Assembly (NCBI GenBank): GCA_020342235.1
Contig: CP073217.1
Coordinates: 1,178,001-1,242,000, forward strand
Length of the DNA stretch: 64,000 nt
Origin: Saccharomycopsis phalli
Lineage: Eukaryota; Ascomycota; Saccharomycetes; Ascoideales; Saccharomycopsidaceae
Direction of reading: 5' to 3'
Position 1 is the first letter of the stretch, and each line of letters begins with the position of its first letter. The position numbers and the translations under genes were made by a program. This document shows, piece by piece, positions 1 through 9,859 of this stretch. Under the pieces are notes generated by a model. That model searched no databases. It saw only the letters and a list, made by a program, of their open reading frames with translations, and was not told where the DNA came from.

Positions 1-1702
1 AATTTTGGAAGTATAAACCCTATTTAGATGGTAATAAGTAAATATTTTGTCATAGAGCCGAGATGTTAAACTGGACGAAAGGATATAGAAGTATTCCCAA
101 ATATTACGTAAGATTAGGTGCAATCACCAAAAAGAGCTGAAGGAACCGCCTTTTGTCGAGGCTGTGCTGAAAGCCAAACCTTGTTTATTCAAAGTAGACA
201 TTATAGAAAGGATAATGATGGTAGTGACATGTGGAATATTATCAATGGGGACCTGATATAGCTGGAGATTGGCCTCTGGCACAAGTAAATGGAACCAAGA
301 CAAGATTTAAAGCAAGTATAAAATAATAATGTATCAAAAGAAGTAGTAATACTATGGCATAGAAATTTGGTTGGAAATTGTTCATACTGTTAATTGGCTG
401 GTTAGTACTGGTATAAATATGTCGTGGTTGAGAACCACTGCAGAACAAGTTCACTAGTGCAACATCGGTGTCGGTAATTTCTTTACCGACTCCCGGTTTT
501 GATTAGACTAAAGTAATCCAACCAATGATGTTTTTGATAAGATATTATTGGAGGATAAAGATCTGATAAGAGATCCAGAATAGTCTATATAAGAAGGGCT
601 TCCTTCTTATAGAAAACACACAATTAAACTGAACAGTTCAGCTAGATATTATATCTAGCAAAGCCCAATCCGGTTATCCAAATCCTAAAGGAACAAAACA
701 AATAATTAAGTAGTTTATAGTTCACATAATACTATGTCTATTTCAGGCGATACTATTAACTACGACAAAATATGATTTACAAAAGTAGTGGTTAAATTTA
801 GCATTCAGATCATGGAAAACAGGACTACGGTAATTCTTCTTCGCAGACTTCCCAATGTCAAAAGGAACAGAACATATTTAAGATGGCTTCAAATTTTAAT
901 ATAATCAATTTAATGATACAAGCCCTAATAGTATTCGGGATAGAATGGCCGTCAGTTGAAAATCACGGGATCAAGTTTGGTATTATACATATCATTGTCG
1001 GTAAATGTTAACCAATCACCCCAAAAGCCTCATGATGGAATATATTTTTATATTCTTAAGATTTATACGCTCGTCAATGTATTTTAAAAATGTTGTTTTA
1101 TCTAACTGTTTACACGAATTCTGTGGAGAATGTGTGACTATATATTCGATATCCACTGGCATTAAGCAATGATTCCGGAAATTAATGATTTAATCAGGGC
1201 TTTCCATTGCACATTGTATATATATATTGCTATATAGAAATACTATGTGATTTTAAAAAGCGTAATCTATGCTGGGTCTAGGAACGTATGCACGATTATG
1301 TATAGAAGCAGTTGCTAACAATTATTACTCTCCAAGTTGTGAAATGTCACCAAAGAAACGAACTGCCACACCACCAGATATTGGCAAATTTGTTCGCAAG
1401 AATTGTGTGAATTTCTCTGTAAATACCAATGTAATATTAGAATATTCATTGAATAACAGTCATAACACTAGTTAGTCACTTAGTGCAGACTCGCGATATT
1501 TTCTTTCGTTAACTGAGGCGCACAAGACGATACATTAATATGAAAACATTCAGAACAACCACTTTCATAACAAATTGTGTCTGGCCTGTTCAAATTTAGA
1601 TAAAATACGTTGTTCTGTCGGTATTGGCAGTTAAGCAAAACTACAGGTTTCAAATTATACCACAAGTGCGGATATTAACAACTAAACTAGCACTAAAAAA
1701 AA
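1..1702. other. Gene-free AT-rich region
   Basis: No convincing gene. The longest open frames (about 60-70 codons) match nothing I know and have no family-like composition. The stretch is AT-rich and downstream of the OPT gene. The only structured part is the hairpin cluster at 588-659, preceded by a TATA-like CTATATAAG. It could be decayed mobile-element sequence or ordinary intergenic DNA; I cannot tell which. Confidence 0.6.
588..659. repeat. Cluster of three perfect inverted repeats
   Basis: Three perfect hairpins lie in 72 bp. The first has 10-bp arms (TATAAGAAGG / CCTTCTTATA, 588-611). The second has 6-bp arms (CTGAAC / GTTCAG, 629-641). The third is a 9-1-9 palindrome (GCTAGATAT / ATATCTAGC, 641-659) that shares its first base with the second. 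A TATA-like motif overlaps the left edge. The function is unknown. Confidence 0.7.
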
Positions 1703-4039
1703 TCACCAAGATGTACGCCCAAAAAATTCCCCATCCGCAAGAACTCTATTAATTGCAGTTCCTTGAGTGTCCAATGTATTATTGACCACGTCATTTCCCC
1801 ACCATGCTGGGAACAGTGTATTGGTCAAGAATAAACACAAGAAGACGATCAAGGAAGACCAAGCTAAACCGATATCTAAACCGGCAGATAAAGAATAGTT
1901 ATACTTCGACCACCATGCAAACCATCTCTTTTTTATAAACCAGTTAAAGGTCAACCCCACCATACAGTATGCTCCATAGTTGTAAGGAGAAGCTGGTGGA
2001 ATCTGTCCTGTACCAGTGAAAAACACAGGCCAGTTCAACCATTTCACTGGGGAGTTTGGCCATTTTCGCAAAACAAGCCAGTTAATAATCGGCAAGATAG
2101 CTCCGGCAAGGAAGAAGTACATCAAGCCATTGTAAATTTGGCCTTGACTAAATTGTCTTTGAGGACCAATAACACCCCAAATAATAGAGGCATTGAAGAA
2201 CACACGACCGTTTGGACAAGTGAAGTGATTCACTTGGTGTGGATCACACAATCCCTCGATGGATCCTTGTGCCCATCTTAATACTGCAATTTGGACGATT
2301 CCACCCCAGATAGCAGCGGCGAATTGTGCTGTAAACATGACCCTTGGCGCAATCTTCATATAATGTCCCAACTTCATATCTGACACAAATGCAATTGCTT
2401 GGGCATTGGTAATGTATCCAAAAGTCTTAAAAAACATCATACAAATAGGCTTCCCAGGAACCATGTAACCGATGATGAACTCAGTTAACACATTTAAACC
2501 GACTTGGATATTTGTGATAGCAGTAATAATACCAATAGGAAACAAGAACACAAGAGCAATAACCAATGCAACAAACAAGGAATAGATAGGCATTTCAGTG
2601 TTCCAACCTCTCATGGTACCAATTGAAAGGCCCAAAAAGACCAAGAAAGAAAGGATATACCACCAGTCAGGACACTCCTTGTATGCTGCCATTAATCTGT
2701 TGTGTACGTCTTTTTTTTCCTTATTTCTTAATTGTCTCCAGATGTCTTTGGAAAAAAACAAAGCGGTGTGGACAATGGTGGCAGTAATAGAAGCAAAGGA
2801 AAGACCATAGGATAAAGCAAATGTCGTGGACAAGTACAACGGAGAGTATTCAGCATACGCCTTTGGCTTGAAGGTCAAGTTTTCATCAACAATCATAGAG
2901 ACGTTGTAGAGTTGCTGGAATCTGTCATAAGAGTTGGAGTCGCTTATTGGCAAGTACAATCCAAACCAAGTATTAGTAAAGTGAACAATAGGTGTGATGA
3001 ACCAGAAAATGATAACCATTGACAATAAGATGGTAGCGAGAGCACCTGCTGGAGGGATCAAAGGGGATCCAATATATCCAGTGATTTGCTGCCAGTCAAA
3101 AGTGATTGGCAAAAGACCCAATCCAGAGGAAGCTCCAAAGATTTGGTTTACCTTCACGTTATTTGGCTTGATCCAAGTGACCCAAGCGAAATACGACAAA
3201 GCAGTGAAGATATATCCCGGGAAAAAGTACCAGAAAAACGATCCTGCGAATATAATACTAAAAAACTTTAATCTGGAGATGTTCCAGCCGTGCGCAGGAT
3301 GGTTATCGTTGATGTGGATGTTGGTCAAAAATGTGGCAGTAATCAAGGTAGAAGGCCAAACCATAGACGAAGGAGAAACCAACACTCTTCTAGAAATGCC
3401 TCCCAAAGATAAACCGATACATTGAGTTGCCAACATTGTCAAGAGATTGAACCCCCAACCAAAGTCCTTCTTATAGAAATTGTTCAAGGCAAGAATAATA
3501 TCAGTCACATATGCGACACCAAAAGAAACGTTAGCCATGATGGTAATCAAGGTGTGTTCCTTCAAGTTGAAAGGACCAGGATTCAATGGGGCGCCAAAAA
3601 TTTTCCAGTTTGGTAAAAATTGTGCCCAACACCACCCGATCGGCCAGGCAATAATAGAAGTCACGAAAATCGAAATCGAAATGGAAGGGGCTCTCAAAGA
3701 AAAGAACATATTCAACCCAGCGCCAATAGTAGTCATCACCAACCCGATAAACCAGGCACGGATGGTGTTTTGAGGAAGAGAAGGATCATCGGTTGAAGGA
3801 ATTGCTGCTCGGACTTCAGGGTATGGAGAATCATCTTCGACCTTAACACCGGCATATTCATCGTCCAAGACTTCTTTTGAAATGTGAGAAATAACCGGAT
3901 CAACGCCGAATATCGGGTTGTCGTCGAGCTGCTTGTCAACAATCACTTCTGCCTTTTCATTGTCCATGATGTTCTTTTCATCTGATAGTGGAGCGTCCTT
4001 GGACACTATAGATCTGATGGCTTCCATATTTAAAGCCAA
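1703..4039 (-). CDS. Oligopeptide transporter, OPT family
   Basis: A 778-residue polytopic membrane protein of the OPT family, which imports tetra- and pentapeptides or related compounds such as glutathione with protons across the plasma membrane. The first ~90 residues are acidic and hydrophilic. About 12-16 hydrophobic segments follow, starting near residue 93 (TIRAWFIGLVMTTIGAGLN), with the family-typical NIQVGLNVLTEFIIGYMVPG and a C-terminal NYSLSAGLDIG near residue 725. The length is normal for yeast OPTs. The ATG at 4037-4039 is the first in frame. Fungi carry many OPT paralogs, so substrate and ortholog cannot be assigned. It is transcribed away from the ARMH3-like gene with more than 1.2 kb between the starts, which leaves room for a long regulated promoter. 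Confidence 0.9.
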   Translation of the reverse strand: MALNMEAIRSIVSKDAPLSDEKNIMDNEKAEVIVDKQLDDNPIFGVDPVISHISKEVLDDEYAGVKVEDDSPYPEVRAAIPSTDDPSLPQNTIRAWFIGLVMTTIGAGLNMFFSLRAPSISISIFVTSIIAWPIGWCWAQFLPNWKIFGAPLNPGPFNLKEHTLITIMANVSFGVAYVTDIILALNNFYKKDFGWGFNLLTMLATQCIGLSLGGISRRVLVSPSSMVWPSTLITATFLTNIHINDNHPAHGWNISRLKFFSIIFAGSFFWYFFPGYIFTALSYFAWVTWIKPNNVKVNQIFGASSGLGLLPITFDWQQITGYIGSPLIPPAGALATILLSMVIIFWFITPIVHFTNTWFGLYLPISDSNSYDRFQQLYNVSMIVDENLTFKPKAYAEYSPLYLSTTFALSYGLSFASITATIVHTALFFSKDIWRQLRNKEKKDVHNRLMAAYKECPDWWYILSFLVFLGLSIGTMRGWNTEMPIYSLFVALVIALVFLFPIGIITAITNIQVGLNVLTEFIIGYMVPGKPICMMFFKTFGYITNAQAIAFVSDMKLGHYMKIAPRVMFTAQFAAAIWGGIVQIAVLRWAQGSIEGLCDPHQVNHFTCPNGRVFFNASIIWGVIGPQRQFSQGQIYNGLMYFFLAGAILPIINWLVLRKWPNSPVKWLNWPVFFTGTGQIPPASPYNYGAYCMVGLTFNWFIKKRWFAWWSKYNYSLSAGLDIGLAWSSLIVFLCLFLTNTLFPAWWGNDVVNNTLDTQGTAINRVLADGEFFGRTSW

Positions 4040-5296
4040 ATATTAGGTACCGATCCACAAAAGTAGATATTGTCAACTGCTTTTATATGTGCATATCCTA
4101 TCACGCCAGCACCAGTGTAATCATTGATATCTTTTTTAGCTTCTATCATGCTATGGTATGTTGCGGGCGATAATGCAATTTTTTTACCGATTTCAACTGT
4201 TTAGGTAATTTGTGGGTATCCGTGTGTTAATGTCATGCAACCTTTAAGATCAACGGCATCGCCGTGAGATCGAAACGGAATATTTTTCCGGCAGGAAACA
4301 TAAGGATAGAGCAGATCATAGTAAGCCCGTTTAATCCGTGTATTACAAATATTTCAGAAAGAGACTAACGTTTATGATTTTAAAATCCTGGAAAATGATT
4401 GATTGATGTTATATGTATATTTATTATCAAGCCATATTAAAGTTGGGGGGAAGATTCGATAGTACAGTTTGCTCTGAATATTCTAGGAAGAATGCTGCAT
4501 ATGTCCACATATGTCCTTAGCCGCAGGTATTCAGAAACCTTAGCATCGAGCAAATTACTCACGCGAACACAAGATTAAATATTATTGTACTGGAAAATTT
4601 GCTGACCCTAAGCGATTGGTGCCTTGGTACTCGGCCATGCAGTATAACTCGTTATTGTTAGTGGGGAGGAAAATGCCCCGTTCTTGAAGCATTCCAGCAA
4701 AAGTATTGTAGTATAATAAATACCCGATACGCTTCGACAATATAAGCTATAGTAGCACCATATTAGTTCACACAGTCTGACGAGTTAGATTATTATACGC
4801 CTGTCATCACCACTGGCATGCATATATATGCAACACACTGTTACATGAAATGGAACGGCGCCTTGATTTTATCCTAGGAAAGCTACTTCCATTACTGAAA
4901 TCCACTACCACCCCACACTATCACACATTATCAAGTTCTAAAATACTAATTAATTGGCGTGCTTTATCAGCAAGCACAAGGATTTGTGTGTACTCCACAG
5001 TTCCCCCTGAAACAGTGTTCAGTTCTTAGCTGCCCCGAGACGTCTGTTTCACGCCATACTTATAATAGTTTCAATTCTCTAAACGTTTGCCATCAGCTGT
5101 TTTGTATAATTATACAATATCGAATTACGTATCTCTGTATAATGATAAGATAATAGTGATACGCATTAAATACGTTATTCGCAATGCTTGTACATCGATC
5201 ATTGTGGGATTACAGTTTGTCTGATCTTCTATCAGCACGTGATCAGCACTATCGGAGCCAGTTCTGTTTCCGATGGCGTATCATTAAAAAAAGTAA
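4040..5296. other. Long intergenic region between divergent genes
   Basis: No gene seen; the only open frame of note (64 codons) is unconvincing. It lies between the starts of the OPT gene and the ARMH3-like gene, so it should hold both promoters. A perfect 16-bp palindrome, TTGTATAATTATACAA, lies at 5102-5117, and a CACGTG E-box (Cbf1-type) at 5236-5241, about 55 bp before the downstream ATG. Confidence 0.6.
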
Positions 5297-7477
5297 ATGT
5301 CTAGTTTACACACCCAGATTACGTTAGAGCTATACAGTTTGTTTTTTCAAGACAGTATAGGCAAACAAGGCAATGACTACTGGAATGACTTCTTTAATAT
5401 CACCATACTTGAACCGGCATTGTTGGCCACATTTGATTCCATGGATTTGAACAATAAGTACCATACCTCTGTTACCGCCATTTTCATGGCCAAAGTCACA
5501 AAAGCATATCTGAAGATCGATCAGAATGACTTGTACTTGAAAAATAATCTCATTCTAATCATAAATGCGTTTATCAAGAACTTGAAAAAAATCAATCAAA
5601 ACCAACAACGATATTACCTAAAGGACCCCATTCCAAAGGACAGCCTTTTAGACCTTGTCTTGTTTAACAATGATATAAGCGATAAAGAAAACGTTATGGA
5701 GCAGTATTTTCAATTAATCAAGACGAGCATTAATGACAAAGACCTTTCCAAGTCTGGTATAAGTTTGCTATTGAGCACAGTACTACTTTTCCACGGAAGT
5801 CTGTATCTTAATTACTTTTGCGAGTATGACTTTAATGATTGTATCTATAACTCCATTGAGCTGATCAGTCTGTTATCCGTATTGGATTTTAATCGCTTGT
5901 TTGTTATACTCAGTATCTTGATCAACAATTCAGAAATCAAAGACAATAACTATAAAACATTCAAACCATCTAATAAGATCTTTGATGCCACCGTCAAAAA
6001 TATATCGCAATTATTATCCTTCAACTTGGTAATACTAGACTCTATCCGGCCAGACTTGCTAATAAATCAATCCTATTCTGGTTCGTTTTTTAACTGGTTA
6101 ACACTTAATAAACTCAACAAGTTAAACTATTACTATCTGGAGTTTTTAGTACTTGATCCTGAATTGAAATTGTTGGCCAATTATAAGAAGGAAACGTTAA
6201 AGCAGAGAATCGACGACTTGCAAATAACTCTGAAAGTCAGCAAGGCACCACCAATCAATTTCATTGAGTCCTTGGCACTTAATATGGTGCTATTTTCATT
6301 TACCAATAATAACGACGAGTTCATACGTTTCATTTCTGACAAGGAAATTATTAATCTCACCTTGTCATACAGTTCTTTCATTTTCCAAAACCAGCACTAC
6401 AACAAAATTAATCATATTATTACCAGATTGCAATTGCTCATAATTTTTAATTTAATGAATAATAGAGACTCTGTTGTTAGTTTCTTATCGAATTCCATAG
6501 ATCAGTACAAATACAAGATTTGTCATCAGCAGGAACCCATTATTCGCAATTATGCAGCAATACAAGATACACAAGGGATTGATGATGATGAAATAAGTAA
6601 CAACCAGGAGAAAGTTTTGATATTCTACACCATTGATGTGTTGCAATGCTTCATTCGATATAACTTGACTAGTAATCTAGATATCATAGGTTACAAGTTA
6701 TGCATTAATAACTTATCAACAATAGTGAATATCTTAATTAGTAACTACAAGTTAGCGGCCCAAAATGATGGAGATAACGAACAGCATCTTATTGAACAAT
6801 ACTTATTTGAATATAACTGGAATGACTTGTTTGTTACTCTATTTGAATTGTTGAAGTTCTTAAGTAATACCAAAGTGTTGGATAAAAAATCAAAATCAAC
6901 CATAAAGTTATATTCTCTAATTGAAGAAATTTTTTTTCTCATTGATTTTATTTTAATTAATAACGAATGTTTGTTCAAGTATAATGTTTATTTGATACAA
7001 CTCATCTACAAATTTCTCGAGTATCGTTCACCGATCGTTGAGTTATGTGTCAGATTATCTGCTAGTTCTGGGGACTTGTCCGTTTATGCCAAAATCATAT
7101 TGACGATAATTCACTTTATGGAGACTAAATTGGGAATACATGACGAAAATTTGGGTCAATTAATAAACAATCCAGAAAGAGAGAGTGACATAAAAACCTC
7201 ACTCGTTAATCACGATTTTGACTATAATCAAATATCCGAAATATTAACCAGTCACATTGAAGATATACCGTTGACCAGGAAGGATAACAAGTATATGAAG
7301 GCTGTAGGGGAAATGATGTTTGATGACGTTTTGGTGCTTCAGAGGCATAGTCAGTTTCCTGACGAATCCTTCAAGTATTTGGAAAAGAAAGACGTTATCT
7401 CCAATAATAATAAGATCAGTCTAGCCAATGAGGCTATTTCGTCATTGATAAATGATTTTGATCTGATGTTTAAATAA
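5297..7477 (+). CDS. Helical-repeat protein, ARMH3 (C10orf76)-like
   Basis: A 726-residue, Leu/Ile/Asn-rich, all-helical protein without signal peptide or clear membrane segments. The N-terminal stretch LYSLFF...YWNDFF (about residues 13-34) and the following helices resemble the start of ARMH3/C10orf76 (formerly DUF1741), whose N-terminus has an aromatic FW-[DN]-[DE]-FF motif. ARMH3 in animals works with GBF1 and PI4KB at the Golgi. S. cerevisiae has no obvious counterpart that I know of. The assignment is by eye on a short stretch; treat it as an armadillo-like protein of unknown role. The 3' end converges on VID30 with 37 bp between stops. Confidence 0.45.
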   Translation: MSSLHTQITLELYSLFFQDSIGKQGNDYWNDFFNITILEPALLATFDSMDLNNKYHTSVTAIFMAKVTKAYLKIDQNDLYLKNNLILIINAFIKNLKKINQNQQRYYLKDPIPKDSLLDLVLFNNDISDKENVMEQYFQLIKTSINDKDLSKSGISLLLSTVLLFHGSLYLNYFCEYDFNDCIYNSIELISLLSVLDFNRLFVILSILINNSEIKDNNYKTFKPSNKIFDATVKNISQLLSFNLVILDSIRPDLLINQSYSGSFFNWLTLNKLNKLNYYYLEFLVLDPELKLLANYKKETLKQRIDDLQITLKVSKAPPINFIESLALNMVLFSFTNNNDEFIRFISDKEIINLTLSYSSFIFQNQHYNKINHIITRLQLLIIFNLMNNRDSVVSFLSNSIDQYKYKICHQQEPIIRNYAAIQDTQGIDDDEISNNQEKVLIFYTIDVLQCFIRYNLTSNLDIIGYKLCINNLSTIVNILISNYKLAAQNDGDNEQHLIEQYLFEYNWNDLFVTLFELLKFLSNTKVLDKKSKSTIKLYSLIEEIFFLIDFILINNECLFKYNVYLIQLIYKFLEYRSPIVELCVRLSASSGDLSVYAKIILTIIHFMETKLGIHDENLGQLINNPERESDIKTSLVNHDFDYNQISEILTSHIEDIPLTRKDNKYMKAVGEMMFDDVLVLQRHSQFPDESFKYLEKKDVISNNNKISLANEAISSLINDFDLMFK

Positions 7478-7514
7478 AAGATTTTTTTACAAGCTGTTCA
7501 TTCCTCATTATCTA

Positions 7515-9755
7515 TCACCTTCTTAATATATCTTTATATACATTAAGAAATAACACATCTTTGTTGATTTCCTCTTCACTGATTTTGTTCAAGTAGAAAT
7601 TTGTCAAGTTTATGAGCTTTTCCAAATTTGAAATCACAGGCTTCCCTAAGTGTAGTAATAAAAACGAATTCAAGCGGTCGATTAAGGCCAACTTCATCTT
7701 GATAAAATTTCTTGGATTCAACAAATACTCTAATGATTTCTTAGATGGCATTTCTATAGATTGGTTTGAATTGCCGAACGTCAAATCCTCGTGATTATCT
7801 TCTGCTGACTGAACATTATTAAAGTCTGCAGTAATCAATAACTTAAAAATGTCATTTAATAAAGACACTTTGCTTTTAGAACTATGATAGAATTTAATCA
7901 AGTACTTCGCATACTTGATTGTATCGTCAACTTGTTCATTGCTATAGATAATACAGTCTTGTATTTTCTTAATTAAAGCTGTACACTTCAACTCAAATAT
8001 CAAATACTCGGCAGGTCTATTGGCAATCTCTTTGATGTCACTTGAATAAGTGAAATCTGAATCAATTATTCCAAAAATATTGTTATAGTTCTTCTGTAAG
8101 TACTTGAGGAGGGAGTCAACATTGTCTTCAATAATAAGCCTTCGAATCTCTTGTTTGGATATCATCAAAAAATCATTATTTTCTTCTTCATCTTCATCTT
8201 CTCCCTCTTCATCTTCAATTACATTAGAGCTTTCTACCTCTGCACTTTGCTCATTTTTTAAATCTTGTTTAAATGCCTTAATGGTGTCTATGTAGCCCAT
8301 ATGATTCAAATAGTTGCTTATCAATTTATTGATCACAGTCTTATTTTCAATATCTTGAATCACTAAACCTGTGCTCGGTCTATAAATATCCTCTTTAACG
8401 AAGTTTCCGTCATTATTCGATTGGTCCAACTTAGCGGTGGATCCAAACTGTTTGTTGCGAGTCAAGTTGTCGTGCGTAATCTTTTTTATTATTTTGGACT
8501 TCAATGATGATACATAGCCATTTATATCAAAAAGAAAGTTCTCTGAATTGAATCCAAAATTTGTTGTGACTTCATGGATAATGTAGTCATTATTAAAATT
8601 GTCAACACTTTCAATGAACGATTTAAAATTTCTAGTATTACCATTATTGGTCAGGGCCAAAGTATTATTAGTCAATGACGTTATATCGCCGCTACTTCTC
8701 TTTTCCAGTTTATCAAAGCTGCTGTTAAATCCAATTGTTGGTATCGCGTAGTTTATGCCGGTATTCTCGAAAGCGACACCTAAATATTGTCCGTTCTTGG
8801 TGTAGAAGATTGTATCATCATAAAAATTCACACCACAACCGATAATGTCATTCGCACCGAATTTAGTACCAAATGATTTAGTTTTATGCTTTCCAGCATT
8901 TCCCCTGGACATCACGGTCCCTGATAGTCCATTGTAGCCATATGTGAATTCTGCCTCTCCAGGTAACTTACTGATACTTAATTTGTCATTCAAGTTCGAG
9001 ATGGAATCTTCAGCAGATATTAGATTTAACTGAGCAACACCAATAGATAAATTATAGTATTTAATCTTAGTGTTTATTTTTATTTCGAAGTAGAAAACCC
9101 CAACATCACTCGGAATGTAGTTGTTAGATTTTAAGAGAAAGTTTGCTGGAGATGACTTAGGAACAGTAAGCAGACCAAATCTATTGGGTGATATCGAATT
9201 CACTACCAATCCGTCATTGGAAATCTTTAAAAATCCCTTAGCACTAATCTGGTTATCTTTTAATTTTAAAAGTTCCGTCTGAGCCGCATTGGCAGGGAGC
9301 CATTTTGTAGGCAATGGGTAACTGGAAAATTTAACCAGTTGACTACTCGTCAATATCCTGGAAATTGGACACACATCATGCAATTTCTTACGCTCGTCGC
9401 GCACCATATATGATTTCCCTACAAGTCTTTCGTCATCGTTTGTAGGTTTGCTGTCGTCCTCCAAGTCGTCAGACTTGGAATCATCCATGAGGTCACTGTC
9501 CAATAATTCGGAAGTCTCCATTTCCTCCATTGGCTTGTTTCTGTCACCAAGTGTCAGTATAATATTGTTGTAATAGCCCGGATTTTCAAGGAGTGCTTCG
9601 GGATGAGTTCCAAAAACCCCTTCGCTCATCAACCTATCACGCAAAGGATCATCTCTCTTAGTACTATCCTTTGACTTTTTAAGCGAGGATTTTAACAAAT
9701 TTGCCCCGAAATTTGTCTGGAGCAAATATATTGGTGGGTGAACGCTATCAGACAT
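7515..9755 (-). CDS. VID30: GID/CTLH E3 ligase scaffold subunit Vid30 (Gid1)
   Basis: A 746-residue RanBPM-type protein, the Gid1/Vid30 scaffold of the GID ubiquitin ligase, which degrades gluconeogenic enzymes such as Fbp1 when glucose returns. Order: acidic N-terminus (LESS-like DSDLMDDSKSDDLEDD); a SPRY domain at about residues 200-360 (GVFYFEIKI, YNLSIGVAQ, IIGCGVNFYDDTIFYTKNG, a Gly-rich core); LisH near 475-500 (LISNYLNHMGYIDTIKAF); a 20-residue acidic loop; CTLH from about 535 (IRRLIIEDNVDSLLKYL); and a C-terminal CRA region. Its ATG is 104 bp from that of FYV10 on the other strand, another subunit of the same ligase, so both share one promoter. Confidence 0.92.
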   Translation of the reverse strand: MSDSVHPPIYLLQTNFGANLLKSSLKKSKDSTKRDDPLRDRLMSEGVFGTHPEALLENPGYYNNIILTLGDRNKPMEEMETSELLDSDLMDDSKSDDLEDDSKPTNDDERLVGKSYMVRDERKKLHDVCPISRILTSSQLVKFSSYPLPTKWLPANAAQTELLKLKDNQISAKGFLKISNDGLVVNSISPNRFGLLTVPKSSPANFLLKSNNYIPSDVGVFYFEIKINTKIKYYNLSIGVAQLNLISAEDSISNLNDKLSISKLPGEAEFTYGYNGLSGTVMSRGNAGKHKTKSFGTKFGANDIIGCGVNFYDDTIFYTKNGQYLGVAFENTGINYAIPTIGFNSSFDKLEKRSSGDITSLTNNTLALTNNGNTRNFKSFIESVDNFNNDYIIHEVTTNFGFNSENFLFDINGYVSSLKSKIIKKITHDNLTRNKQFGSTAKLDQSNNDGNFVKEDIYRPSTGLVIQDIENKTVINKLISNYLNHMGYIDTIKAFKQDLKNEQSAEVESSNVIEDEEGEDEDEEENNDFLMISKQEIRRLIIEDNVDSLLKYLQKNYNNIFGIIDSDFTYSSDIKEIANRPAEYLIFELKCTALIKKIQDCIIYSNEQVDDTIKYAKYLIKFYHSSKSKVSLLNDIFKLLITADFNNVQSAEDNHEDLTFGNSNQSIEMPSKKSLEYLLNPRNFIKMKLALIDRLNSFLLLHLGKPVISNLEKLINLTNFYLNKISEEEINKDVLFLNVYKDILRR

Positions 9756-9859
9756 TGCTCACAGTATTGAGGTCAAGGATAGAGACGTACTTATGCTTAA
9801 TGCATGTCCGGGTAATATTATCTTTGATAGGTTTCGATGAGCACTACCTTGATAGGGCA
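9756..9859. promoter_or_regulatory. Shared bidirectional promoter of VID30 and FYV10
   Basis: 104 bp separate the two start codons. An open frame runs through it from 9701 into FYV10, but family alignment puts the FYV10 start at 9860, so I treat this gap as promoter and 5' UTR. I see no obvious TATA box. Confidence 0.65.

Noticed and set aside
242-454. 70-codon open frame on the minus strand
   Set aside because: Low-complexity hydrophobic sequence in AT-rich DNA, no family resemblance and no neighbours to support it.
1269-1665. Two small open frames (68 codons plus, 61 codons minus)
   Set aside because: Neither shows a recognisable domain; the Cys residues of the second do not form a known motif.
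4959-5153. 64-codon open frame in the OPT/ARMH3-like intergenic region
   Set aside because: Short, composition not protein-like, lies in promoter DNA.
1703-7477. Gene cluster for secondary metabolism or peptide uptake around the OPT gene
   Set aside because: Neighbours (ARMH3-like, GID subunits) have no related function, and a single transporter is not a cluster.
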